Below the pieces are notes generated by a model. The model did not search any database, was not told where the DNA came from, and worked only from the letters and a program-made list of their open reading frames with translations. A program made the position numbers and the translations under genes. This document shows positions 31,543 through 39,020 of a stretch of 52,354 nucleotides of DNA, piece by piece; positions within the stretch are counted from its first letter, which is position 1; every line of letters begins with the position of its first letter. This DNA is from a virus, in IMG/VR virus record IMGVR_UViG_3300032322_001410, positions 1 through 52,354 of that record, one strand, 5' to 3'.

Positions 31543-31568
31543 AAAAAAATAGCCCCTTTCGGAGCCAT
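31543..31568 (-). terminator. Intrinsic terminator directly before a promoter
   Basis: On the minus strand ATGGCTCC and GGGGCTAT form an 8-bp stem (two G-T pairs) around a GAAA tetraloop, followed by seven T residues at 31549-31543. Ends the transcript of the gene at 31588-31857. Confidence 0.75.
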
Positions 31569-31587
31569 TTTGTTGTCATTTTGCTAA

Positions 31588-31857
31588 TTACTTTTTAGCA
31601 ACATTATTACTTTGGTTTACAAAATCATACATTTTTTGTGCGGTTTCTAAAACCTTGTCAAGACCAGGATACTCGGGCATACCTACTTTAGTGACTAGAT
31701 TGCCTTTGTCATCTTTTTGCTGAGATACTTCCCAGCCCATATACTTTGCATGAAACTCTTCACCAACTAATTGCTTAGCCATTGTTAGAATTTCTGTACG
31801 AATTTCATAACCGTTTTTATTGAATTTTACTTCTGGTAGTTTTGTAAACTCTGTCAT
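31588..31857 (-). CDS. Small conserved phage protein
   Basis: 89 residues. The segment KNGYEIRTEILTMAKQLVGEEF near the N-terminus resembles proteins of cyanophage-like T4 viruses, where the same arrangement occurs in several short paralogs. A helical C-terminus (YPGLDKVLETAQKMYDFVNQ) ends before the terminator. Unknown role. Confidence 0.68.
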   Translation of the reverse strand: MTEFTKLPEVKFNKNGYEIRTEILTMAKQLVGEEFHAKYMGWEVSQQKDDKGNLVTKVGMPEYPGLDKVLETAQKMYDFVNQSNNVAKK

Positions 31858-31877
31858 GTTAGTCTCCGTAATTATAA

Positions 31878-32153
31878 TTAAGCTGCACTACTTGCTTTTT
31901 TACTTTGTTTTTGAAATAGCTTGTCTGTAGTTGTTTCGGTTACAAATTTTGCCATGTCCATTGTGTTACTAACCAAAACTTTTGCAAATGCAGTTTGCGC
32001 ATCGATATATGTATTCACCGCTTTGTTTAGTGTTTTGTCTAAAATAACTTTGTCTGTTATTAATTTTTGACTATTATGGAAACTATCAATATAAAACTCA
32101 GGTGAGTAAAAATTGCTTAGATAGTTGTTATCTGAATTGTAAATGTTAAACAT
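31878..32153 (-). CDS. Phasin-like small protein
   Basis: 91 residues. Helical with a distinct amphipathic pattern: AVNTYIDAQTAFAKVLVSNT, then MDMAKFVTETTTDKLF. This repeats the rhythm of phasin-type proteins that coat polyhydroxyalkanoate granules or membranes. The match is by pattern only. AAGGAG precedes the ATG. A hairpin (32181-32201) lies in the leader. Confidence 0.5.
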   Translation of the reverse strand: MFNIYNSDNNYLSNFYSPEFYIDSFHNSQKLITDKVILDKTLNKAVNTYIDAQTAFAKVLVSNTMDMAKFVTETTTDKLFQKQSKKASSAA

Positions 32154-32180
32154 CGTTTTCTCCTTGTCTGTGTGTAAAAG

Positions 32181-32201
32181 TGAGGTTTTTACAGAACCTC
32201 A
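32181..32201 (-). terminator. Hairpin after a secreted-peptide gene
   Basis: TGAGGTT and AACCTCA form a 7-bp stem around CTGTAAA on the minus strand, followed by CTTTT. It could end the transcript of the gene at 32227-32403 or structure the leader of the gene at 31878-32153. Confidence 0.45.
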
Positions 32202-32226
32202 TAACTGTAAAACTATTTATGCTATG

Positions 32227-32403
32227 TTACTTTTTGCTGCTTTTTTTGCTTGCTTTTTTGGGTTGTTCTGCTGGCTTGCTATGATCCTTCTTTTTAGCTA
32301 ACATTAGATTACCCTTTTTGACTGGTGCATTTGGTGTGTCTGCTGCAAATACTGGCGGCACTGTTAGTATTGAAACTAGTGCTAATATTACTAAGTAGTT
32401 CAT
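32227..32403 (-). CDS. Secreted Lys-rich peptide
   Basis: 58 residues from ATG 32403 with GGAGAGGAAG before it. Signal peptide MNYLVILALVSILTVPPVFA with predicted cleavage before ADTPN, then a 38-residue mature peptide with a Lys-rich end (KPAEQPKKASKKSSKK). A cationic exported peptide could bind the cell envelope, DNA or LPS. Overlaps the upstream gene as ATGA. Confidence 0.7.
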   Translation of the reverse strand: MNYLVILALVSILTVPPVFAADTPNAPVKKGNLMLAKKKDHSKPAEQPKKASKKSSKK

Positions 32404-32558
32404 CTTCCTCTCCCTGTTTTCCTCACTACATTTGCCCCACTAAATCCTTTATTTGGTTTAGGGCTTTTTGCTGGCTGCTGATTAGAGAAACTATTATTTT
32501 TCTTTGCAGCATTAGCCATATTTATGAATGGATTTTTACTTTTCTTTTCTTCTGACAT
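32400..32558 (-). CDS. Small basic protein
   Basis: 52 residues from ATG 32558 with AAGGTG. Low-complexity, Lys/Asn/Ser-rich (SEEKKSKNPFINMANAAKKN), likely disordered, with an Arg-rich end (VVRKTGRGR). Coupled to the next gene by ATGA. Function unknown. Confidence 0.62.
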   Translation of the reverse strand: MSEEKKSKNPFINMANAAKKNNSFSNQQPAKSPKPNKGFSGANVVRKTGRGR

Positions 32559-32559
32559 A

Positions 32560-32946
32560 TTACACCTTTATAGAATTTAAATAAGATTCTAAGTCTCCAT
32601 ACAAGTTTAACATCATAGAAATTCTACTGTCATAAAGTCTTATGTAGGGTTTTTTCTCTGCATTGTCTACGTCAAGATAGTATGGACATTTAATTTTCTT
32701 TTCTATTTCTAACACAAATTGATAGTAATTTGATTTTATTAGATTTTTAAAACTTAGTATGTGTGTATAACTTTCTAATTTTGCATATCTAAATTCTAAA
32801 TCACCCACAAGTGTTAGTCTTAGTCCACCATCTTTTCTTGGGTTAGCCCACCAAGACTGCATAGCTCTTTCATAGTTCCAATATGTTTTGTCAGCATATT
32901 CTAATACTAACTTTGTAACTTGTTCTTTGTAGCGATACCTATTCAT
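32560..32946 (-). CDS. Conserved phage protein (YWNYERAMQSWWANPR)
   Basis: 128 residues from ATG 32946 (overlap of eight bases with the upstream stop). The motif YWNYERAMQSWWANPRKDGG followed by LRLTLVGDLEF is familiar from marine T4-like phages. Rich in Trp and Tyr. Unknown function. Confidence 0.68.
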   Translation of the reverse strand: MNRYRYKEQVTKLVLEYADKTYWNYERAMQSWWANPRKDGGLRLTLVGDLEFRYAKLESYTHILSFKNLIKSNYYQFVLEIEKKIKCPYYLDVDNAEKKPYIRLYDSRISMMLNLYGDLESYLNSIKV

Positions 32947-33232
32947 CTGGATAAACACGTGTCCCGTTATTCATAAACACGACACTAAACTTATCAGTTT
33001 TAAATTGTGCGTTTAGTTTACGACACAGATTTCTTGCATGGCCTGGATTACTAAAACTTGTTTTTTTATACTTAGGAACTGCCTCATTATCTAAGTAATG
33101 TTGGCTTTTAAAGTTAATTGGTTGCCCGTCATAGAACACTGCCCATATACCTGCTGCTTCAACTATTTGATCGCATTTATATGTTTGTTTGTCAACAATT
33201 TCTAAAATAACTTTGGGCTGTGTTCTACTCAT
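32939..33232 (-). CDS. Conserved small phage protein
   Basis: 97 residues, soluble alpha/beta (PKVILEIVDKQTYKCDQIVE; YKKTSFSNPGHARNLCRKLN). SNPGHARNLCRKLNAQF looks like a surface helix. Lies directly downstream of the short gene at 33236. Unknown. Confidence 0.65.
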   Translation of the reverse strand: MSRTQPKVILEIVDKQTYKCDQIVEAAGIWAVFYDGQPINFKSQHYLDNEAVPKYKKTSFSNPGHARNLCRKLNAQFKTDKFSVVFMNNGTRVYPDE

Positions 33233-33235
33233 TGT

Positions 33236-33424
33236 TTACCATTTTCCACCATTCACTACTATTTCAACAACTTCGTCTGATTGTGGTTTTTGCTGCTTGT
33301 CCAATATCAATTTCATTACTTCATCACGTAATTCTTTGGCTTCGGTAATGGGCATTAAAACTTCTCTTAACTGTCTACCCTCAGCATTAGCTACCCGATC
33401 AATAAATTTCTTAATTTGGCTCAT
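33236..33424 (-). CDS. Small conserved phage protein
   Basis: 62 residues. Helical N-terminus (SQIKKFIDRVANAEGRQLRE) and short beta C-terminus (EVVEIVVNGGKW). Overlaps the upstream gene as ATGA. No function known. Confidence 0.6.
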   Translation of the reverse strand: MSQIKKFIDRVANAEGRQLREVLMPITEAKELRDEVMKLILDKQQKPQSDEVVEIVVNGGKW

Positions 33425-33876
33425 AGACTATTTATGCTATTATTTACTTCCTCATTTGTCATAAATGGACCAAAATATTCGTATCTTTGGACAAAGATAT
33501 ACTTAGGACAAAATACGGGAACAAACTTGTCATTCTGTTTAATAGCGAACCAGCCCGCTACATGATAGCATTTGCTTTTGGCGGTCTTAGTAAAGACATG
33601 CAATTTTCTCTTAACATCATAATAATTATTATGAGTTCTGTTTGTAGTTGGGTAAACAGCAAAAGAAGGGTTAGTCTGTGTGTTAGGTTTTTCAATTTTT
33701 TCAAAAACTATTTTTTTAGTTTTTTCAATTTCTTTTGTGTTTGTGTATGTCTCTTTTTTATTATCTAAAATAACTTTATAGTCACTACCTTCGTGAATAA
33801 CATTACCTACTTTTTTCTTTCCGTCAGTGACTACCCAATATTCATTCTTGATAATAGGTTTTGCAGTTAAATTCAT
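33421..33876 (-). CDS. Conserved phage protein (KCYHVAGWFAI...CPKYIFVQRYEYFGPF)
   Basis: 151 residues. N-terminal beta-domain (TAKPIIKNEYWVVTDGKKKV) and a C-terminal half with KCYHVAGWFAIKQ, FVPVFCPKYIFVQRYEYFGP. The Cys and His around residues 103-104 and 122 could bind metal. Frequent in marine T4-like phages, function unknown. Confidence 0.65.
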   Translation of the reverse strand: MNLTAKPIIKNEYWVVTDGKKKVGNVIHEGSDYKVILDNKKETYTNTKEIEKTKKIVFEKIEKPNTQTNPSFAVYPTTNRTHNNYYDVKRKLHVFTKTAKSKCYHVAGWFAIKQNDKFVPVFCPKYIFVQRYEYFGPFMTNEEVNNSINSL

Positions 33877-33894
33877 TTATCCTCCTAATTACAA

Positions 33895-34905
33895 TTATGT
33901 TTGATTTGTTTCTAGTTGCCCTAAATAAGGTGCATTCAACCATTTTGCATAAGTTTCTGCTTGTTCTGAAATTTTAGTGAGTTCGTATTTGCCGCAGAAT
34001 TTTAGAAATTGCGCGCCAACTTGTGGAGTCACTGTTTTCCTAACACCTTCACGTATCGCATTATCAACCTTTTGTTTGATATCGTCTGGTTGTGCATTTA
34101 AATCAATTAGTATACGATTACGTTCATAATCGTCACGCACTCTATGTTCTACATTATCATGATCTACCCAACGTTGCAACATTAGATTATTCCAAACAAA
34201 TCCTTGTTGATGCCTATCTTGATATGCCTCTGTCAAGCCTACTTTGTTTTTACTACCTTTTGTTCTAACACCAGGATATGCACTAAACACATTATCAGTT
34301 GCATCACCTCGCATACATTTCTCAAATAACAAAAACTCTGGATCACCTAATAGTTTAGGCTCTTTTGTTTTTTTGTCTATAACTTGACGCCCCTTATCGT
34401 CAAGGTATCCTTGGGGGGTGAGGAGTTGATTGGTAATCCCGTTATATTGGTAGACACGATCAGATATAAGCTGGTTATAATCAGTGTCGCTAGAAATAAT
34501 ATATATTTGATCATTTGGATGTAAAGTAATAAAACGTGCGATAATGTCATCTGCTTCAGCATTCTCATGTCGTATAACTGAAACGTTAGTTTTTTCACGA
34601 AGGTAATTGGTAAACAATTCATATGTTTCCCAAAACATGGTATTTTCTTCTTGCTCTGCCTCAGTCATTGCTTGTTGCGCTACTGCACGATTCGCTTTGT
34701 AAGGCTTGTAAAACTCCTTACGCCACGATCTTCCCTCCAGTGCAAATACTGAGTGGTCAATTCCATATTTACGAACAACTTGATTTACACTTGCAAATGT
34801 AAGATGCAATGCCATTCCAATTTTTTCCCACGTATCTGAATTTCGGCTAGCAACGTGTCGTGCGCGGAAAAAAGTATTTGCTGTGTCTATGAGTGCGTAG
34901 TTCAT
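33895..34905 (-). CDS. rnh: 5'-3' exonuclease / RNase H (T4 Rnh-like FEN family)
   Basis: 336 residues. Flap-endonuclease-type nuclease that removes RNA primers during lagging-strand synthesis. Acidic metal ligands are present in order: LIDTANTFF near residue 6, ENAEADDII, ISSDTDYNQL and CMRGDATDNV, followed by PGVRTKGSKNKVG. The length is near T4 Rnh (305). No ribosome site precedes ATG 34905, but a promoter with -35 TTGCTT lies 34 bases upstream. Part of the replication set with clamp, polymerase and ligase. Confidence 0.92.
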   Translation of the reverse strand: MNYALIDTANTFFRARHVASRNSDTWEKIGMALHLTFASVNQVVRKYGIDHSVFALEGRSWRKEFYKPYKANRAVAQQAMTEAEQEENTMFWETYELFTNYLREKTNVSVIRHENAEADDIIARFITLHPNDQIYIISSDTDYNQLISDRVYQYNGITNQLLTPQGYLDDKGRQVIDKKTKEPKLLGDPEFLLFEKCMRGDATDNVFSAYPGVRTKGSKNKVGLTEAYQDRHQQGFVWNNLMLQRWVDHDNVEHRVRDDYERNRILIDLNAQPDDIKQKVDNAIREGVRKTVTPQVGAQFLKFCGKYELTKISEQAETYAKWLNAPYLGQLETNQT

Positions 34906-34938
34906 ACGGAAAAGTATATATGAAGTTAATATACGTAT

Positions 34939-34967
34939 AATATACTACTATTTTGAGTAAAAAGCAA
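34939..34967 (-). promoter_or_regulatory. Promoter upstream of the rnh-like gene
   Basis: TTGCTT at 34967-34962 and TATATT at 34944-34939 with a 17-base spacer. It differs from the TTGACAATAAATCC family, and its -35 matches that of the sliding clamp. Confidence 0.6.
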
Positions 34968-34984
34968 TACTTTTGGGTATAAAT

Positions 34985-35395
34985 TTAACCTACCTCAGTC
35001 CTACCGTTTCCGATATCTTTGGAGTATATGGAACGCATGTTTCTATAGTCTGGGTCGGCCTCTTTTTGGTCATATAGTTCTAAAGCCACATTTCTACAGG
35101 TATTGGTAAACCAACGTTCTACTATCTCTTTATCTGTATCTGAATCTTTAAATTTATAGCCTGCCCTAATTAGGTTGATAACAAATTTTTCGTTCCAATC
35201 TAATTCAAACGCACCATCATTAATATTGTCTGGATTTATTTCAATACTAATTATGCCTACGTAAGGTTCGCCCGCTAATGTGGCTTTTTCTTTTTCAGAG
35301 AGTATCTTTTCTTTTTTTGGTTTAGGTTCTTTTTTTGGTTCTACTTTAACTGGCTCTTCAGGCTTCGCAAAGTATTTTTTTATCTTGTTTAACAT
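34985..35395 (-). CDS. Conserved phage protein (GEPYVGIISIEIN...FELDWNEKFV)
   Basis: 136 residues from ATG 35395, following GAGGAGAG. N-terminal basic Pro/Lys-rich linker (PVKVEPKKEPKPKKEKILSE) and a C-terminal domain with GEPYVGIISIEINPDNINDG, FELDWNEKFV, RWFTNTCRNVALELYDQ and DIGNGRTEV. The same block is common in cyanophage-type T4 viruses. Overlaps UvdE by 38 bases. Unknown role. Confidence 0.7.
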   Translation of the reverse strand: MLNKIKKYFAKPEEPVKVEPKKEPKPKKEKILSEKEKATLAGEPYVGIISIEINPDNINDGAFELDWNEKFVINLIRAGYKFKDSDTDKEIVERWFTNTCRNVALELYDQKEADPDYRNMRSIYSKDIGNGRTEVG

Positions 35396-36410
35396 TTTTA
35401 CTCTCCTCATATAATGCAAAGCTTGCTAGATTTTTAGCCTTGCTTTCGCACATGATATCAAATTTATTATTAAAACTCAATGCCCATTCATTACATGCCT
35501 TGTTCCAATAATAATCGCTGTGCGCTCGTAATTTTTGTTTATTAAAACCTTGTTCCTTTAATGTAACCATGCAGGGCATAGCACTAGAGTCATGTCCAAT
35601 CAGTATATCTTCTCTAGATACGGAGTAGTGCATAGCAGGACGGACACCGCGCCAGCTATCAAGAACCCGTGCAACTCGGGAATCATCAGGAGTGATATAT
35701 TCCCCCTCACGAATCCAATGATGATGAATGTCAAGTACAATAGGTAGCAGATCGCCAAGGCTGAGACAATCATCCAATCCATAACTCATCTCCTCGTTTT
35801 CGATAGTGATACCATTCCTTGCTTCAGGGCTAAGTCTTTTGTAGGCTTCTCTGATACCTTGTGGACCTTGCCTACCGCTGATGTGGACATTGATTTTAAT
35901 GTCCTGAAACGCAGAGCCGTAGCCCATCCATCTTGCCATATCCGCATGATACTCAAACTCCTCTATAGATTTATTTACTACCTCAGGACGATCACTTGCA
36001 AGAACTACAAATTGATCAGGGTGAAAACTAACACGTACATCATTACTACGGGCAGTCTCGCCTAGTGGCTTGAACCAGTGTTCAAGTTGTTTTTGAATAT
36101 CACTAGATTTCCAAAAGCCCTGCCAATCTTCATGTGTATAGAAACTTAGCATGTCACTGGTAATACGCAACATACGCAATTCGTTGGGTAGTGTGGCTAC
36201 CTTTTTGATAAGCGCATGAGTATTCATGATATTGCGTTTAGCAACATCAATGATTTTTTCTTCCGCTACTCTACGACTTTGACGATTAGCCCATGCCATA
36301 GTGGTACCGCCAGTGTTCAGTCCTTCAACGCTAGCAATCTCACCCTTTTTGTTAATCTCTGCAAACTTGCAAGCAAAGCCGATGCGATTTACATTTTGGT
36401 TAAATGTCAT
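35358..36410 (-). CDS. uvdE: UV damage endonuclease UvdE
   Basis: 350 residues. Nicks DNA 5' to UV photoproducts to start excision repair. TIM-barrel motifs: RIGFACKFAEINKKG, VRVSFHPDQFVVLASDRPE, INVHISGRQGPQGI, ITIENEEMSYGLDDCLSL, PIVLDIHHHWIREGEYI and AMHYSVSRED. The Glu/His/Asp metal ligands all appear conserved. A Mn-dependent repair enzyme suited to sunlit waters. Start ATG 36410. Confidence 0.94.
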   Translation of the reverse strand: MTFNQNVNRIGFACKFAEINKKGEIASVEGLNTGGTTMAWANRQSRRVAEEKIIDVAKRNIMNTHALIKKVATLPNELRMLRITSDMLSFYTHEDWQGFWKSSDIQKQLEHWFKPLGETARSNDVRVSFHPDQFVVLASDRPEVVNKSIEEFEYHADMARWMGYGSAFQDIKINVHISGRQGPQGIREAYKRLSPEARNGITIENEEMSYGLDDCLSLGDLLPIVLDIHHHWIREGEYITPDDSRVARVLDSWRGVRPAMHYSVSREDILIGHDSSAMPCMVTLKEQGFNKQKLRAHSDYYWNKACNEWALSFNNKFDIMCESKAKNLASFALYEESKNVKQDKKILCEA

Positions 36411-36598
36411 AGATATTTTAATTTTAAGTAAGTTTCAAATTTAGAATCTTCAGTTGTTAACATCCAGATACCTTGTGTTCTTTTTACTTCCCAACCTTCG
36501 CCACCAAATCTATTATGAAAATAATATCTTCTTGGTGATATGTTTTTTCGACACCACCAATCTATAATACTTAAGTCAGAATAAGGCACAGATATCAT
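36407..36598 (-). CDS. Small conserved phage protein
   Basis: 63 residues from ATG 36598. A longer frame begins at TTG 36625, but that TTG is the 3' end of the epimerase gene. No ribosome site. ISVPYSDLSIIDWWCRKNIS and YYFHNRFGGEGWEVKRTQGI are familiar patterns of short T4-like phage proteins. Unknown role. Confidence 0.55.
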   Translation of the reverse strand: MISVPYSDLSIIDWWCRKNISPRRYYFHNRFGGEGWEVKRTQGIWMLTTEDSKFETYLKLKYL

Positions 36599-36611
36599 TG
36601 TACAATATTTT

Positions 36612-37439
36612 TTAATTATTGTCAATTTTTAGCAAATCCTCTAGAGAATATAGCTTATTCATGTATTTGCTAGGAGTATCCAAAACACTAGATTCCATAT
36701 CGCCCGGCCTTCTAGAACCATATTTTGTTTCAAATTTAACATTGTTTGTTTCTTTGAAAAGATTTACCATTTCTAATACAGTATGACCTTTACCATGACC
36801 CAAATGTTCGATAGAATTACTTGGCTTTTCTACTGCATACATTAAAGCAGTGCATATTTCGTTTACATGAACATAATCACGCACACAAGTGCCATCCTTT
36901 GTGTTGTAGTCATCACCAAAAATAGTAAAGTAACCAATATTGGGTGCTAACTTTAAATTGTAAAACAAACCATCAGGATTAGTGGGTTCAACAACATTAC
37001 CTCCTATGATATTAAAAAATCTGAAAATAGTATAATCAATGTTATTGCTCTTACAATGTGCTAGCACACAATCTTCTGCTGCACGTTTACTTAAACCATA
37101 TGGGCTAACCATACCCACTGCTGCACCAGTACTAGCAAAAATAAAGTTTTTTGTTTTAATTCCATTCAAAACATTTACAGTACCGTTAATGTTTGTTGTA
37201 TAATAATTACTAGGTTTATATACACTTTCACTTACATTTACTAACGCTGCAAGATGAATGACCGCATCAAATTCTATATCGATACCAATTGGCATTCTAA
37301 TATCTACATTCACAAAGTTTTTAGTTTCTATTTTTGGCTCTTGAAAATCCAAACAATACACTTCATGTTTATGTTTTTCTAACATAACCTGTAAGTGTGA
37401 GCCAATATATCCTGAACTACCTGTAATTAAAATTTTCAT
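36612..37439 (-). CDS. galE: NAD-dependent sugar-nucleotide epimerase (GalE-like)
   Basis: 275 residues. Short-chain dehydrogenase fold: GSSGYIGSH (NAD loop), VIHLAALVNVSESVYKPS, FASTGAAVG, and catalytic SPYGLSKRAAED with Y and K. CVRDYVHVNEICTALMYAVE is the usual GalE signature. Converts UDP-sugars for glycosylation. Directly after it on the transcript is a glycosyltransferase. Slightly short for GalE (about 330-340), lacking part of the C-terminal domain. Confidence 0.9.
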   Translation of the reverse strand: MKILITGSSGYIGSHLQVMLEKHKHEVYCLDFQEPKIETKNFVNVDIRMPIGIDIEFDAVIHLAALVNVSESVYKPSNYYTTNINGTVNVLNGIKTKNFIFASTGAAVGMVSPYGLSKRAAEDCVLAHCKSNNIDYTIFRFFNIIGGNVVEPTNPDGLFYNLKLAPNIGYFTIFGDDYNTKDGTCVRDYVHVNEICTALMYAVEKPSNSIEHLGHGKGHTVLEMVNLFKETNNVKFETKYGSRRPGDMESSVLDTPSKYMNKLYSLEDLLKIDNN

Positions 37440-38779
37440 TATAATCCTTCAAAAAGTACGAAAGGTTCTTCTTCCTCAATAGGAGTAAAAAGCGAATCTT
37501 TGCTTAAATATGTATTGGTATCCGTATATGTACAAGTATATTTGTGTTTATTTGCTAACACACTTTTTGTATCATCTATACAAATAACTTTTCTATTTAA
37601 ATTTGTTATATAGTCACTGTATTTTACTGTCTCACTTTGTAAAATTTTTGCCGTATTAGATTGGCTCTGTTTAGGTCTGAACCATTCAAAACATAAATTC
37701 CATTTATCAAAGACTTTTGATTCTTGTAAGTTGTTATAATGTAGAGAGCCTTTATTATACCATTCAGTCGCAGTAACAAACATATTGTATGCACCTAATA
37801 CATCTTGTGACATATCTTTTTTGTTTGTCTTAAAAAAGAACTGCCCTTCAAAATTATCTGTCCAGCGTTGGTTTTCTAAGCAGAAAGTCGGTAATTGAAT
37901 GAGTTGTTCATAAAAAGCCATACCATAACTTTCTACTGTGCTTGGATTAAATGCAACACGACAACTGGTGATGAAATCTACTTTCTCTTGTCCAATAATA
38001 CTAATTTTAATTTGATAGTCAACACCCAACTCTTTTAATCGTGCTTCAAATTTTTTAGCACCATTCGCATTGGTCATTACACGTGCCGGAAGTTTAGTTT
38101 CTTCAATGAGTTTTAAATATAGTTCTGGGTTCTTACCTTCTTCCCAACGACCAATAAACAACACACCTTCACGATCTTTATGATATTCATTTAGTAAAGC
38201 AGGTTCAGTAATGGGAATAGGCAAATGCCATGCATTCTCATCAAACTTATTACAATTAAACTCGCTTTGTGTGCCGATAGTGATGCCACCCATCTTTAAT
38301 TGCAGTCGCATCATTTCATTAACACTATTAAGAAATGGATTGTGTAATGTATTGGGGAATATTTGACTTTCTAAGTGAGTATATGCAATAACCTGTATTA
38401 CATCTTCAAGGCCCATCGTGCTTGCAACTTGTACAGTCTCATAGGTATTACAAATTAATGCATCATACAAATTATCTTCTAATGCCCTAATAATCGAATT
38501 ACGAAAGTTTGCCATTCGTTCATAGCAATAGCTATCGCCATACATAAAAATAGCACTGTGGTTTGTGTAAACATACGATTCTTCGGGATAGATAATATTG
38601 GTGTTTAGTGATTTTACAAATTCATTGTCTTGCGGTTTTTTGTCAGTAATAATATCAACTTTAACACCGTTTTCTTCCATTAGTCTAATAAAGCTTTTTG
38701 TGAACTGCCCGATACCACCATGTGGCACTAATGTTTGATAACTTACTAAAAATCCAATTCGTTTTTTATATATTTTCAT
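37439..38779 (-). CDS. Glycosyltransferase, GT-B fold (GT4-like)
   Basis: 446 residues. N-terminal Rossmann domain (FLVSYQTLVPHGGIGQFTKSFIRLM with GG loop) and C-terminal domain with VLFIGRWEEGKNPELYLKLI and NPSTVESYGMAFYEQLIQ, the donor-binding E...G...E region of GT4 enzymes. Acts with the neighbouring epimerase. Acceptor unknown: modified phage DNA, LPS or virion protein. Adjacent genes (TAATG-type joints) suggest one transcript. Confidence 0.88.
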   Translation of the reverse strand: MKIYKKRIGFLVSYQTLVPHGGIGQFTKSFIRLMEENGVKVDIITDKKPQDNEFVKSLNTNIIYPEESYVYTNHSAIFMYGDSYCYERMANFRNSIIRALEDNLYDALICNTYETVQVASTMGLEDVIQVIAYTHLESQIFPNTLHNPFLNSVNEMMRLQLKMGGITIGTQSEFNCNKFDENAWHLPIPITEPALLNEYHKDREGVLFIGRWEEGKNPELYLKLIEETKLPARVMTNANGAKKFEARLKELGVDYQIKISIIGQEKVDFITSCRVAFNPSTVESYGMAFYEQLIQLPTFCLENQRWTDNFEGQFFFKTNKKDMSQDVLGAYNMFVTATEWYNKGSLHYNNLQESKVFDKWNLCFEWFRPKQSQSNTAKILQSETVKYSDYITNLNRKVICIDDTKSVLANKHKYTCTYTDTNTYLSKDSLFTPIEEEEPFVLFEGL

Positions 38780-38982
38780 TGCTTCATTAATTCAAAAATA
38801 TGTGATTCGGTTGTGCGCCAAATAATAAAAACAGGATCCATATAATCACCCACTCTCGAAATGCCCCGGTAAGCATATTTTAACCAAATGCGTTTATCCG
38901 TCAATTGACACTTATGTGGTAACCATGCAAAAGTCCATTCCCAATGTGCGTTATTAATTAGGTATTTGTCAAACTCTGCCAT
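38776..38982 (-). CDS. Conserved small phage protein (FDKYLINNAHWEWTFAWLPHKC)
   Basis: 68 residues from ATG 38982, which has AAAGGT correctly spaced. An ATG at 39033 also exists in frame but lies within the queE overlap. The pattern FDKYLINNAHWEWTFAWLPH followed by IWLKYAYRGI recurs in T4-like phages. Aromatic-rich. No function known. Confidence 0.68.
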   Translation of the reverse strand: MAEFDKYLINNAHWEWTFAWLPHKCQLTDKRIWLKYAYRGISRVGDYMDPVFIIWRTTESHIFELMKQ

Positions 38983-39020
38983 TTTAATACCTTTAGGAGG
39001 AAGATAACTCATGCCCCACA

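Noticed and set aside
36597-36625. Promoter-like TTGACA-17-TACAAT before the gene at 36407
   Set aside because: The -10 box overlaps the ATG, so the transcript would start inside the gene. The spacer lacks the AATAAATCC core. It lies in the end of the galE-like gene and is probably chance.
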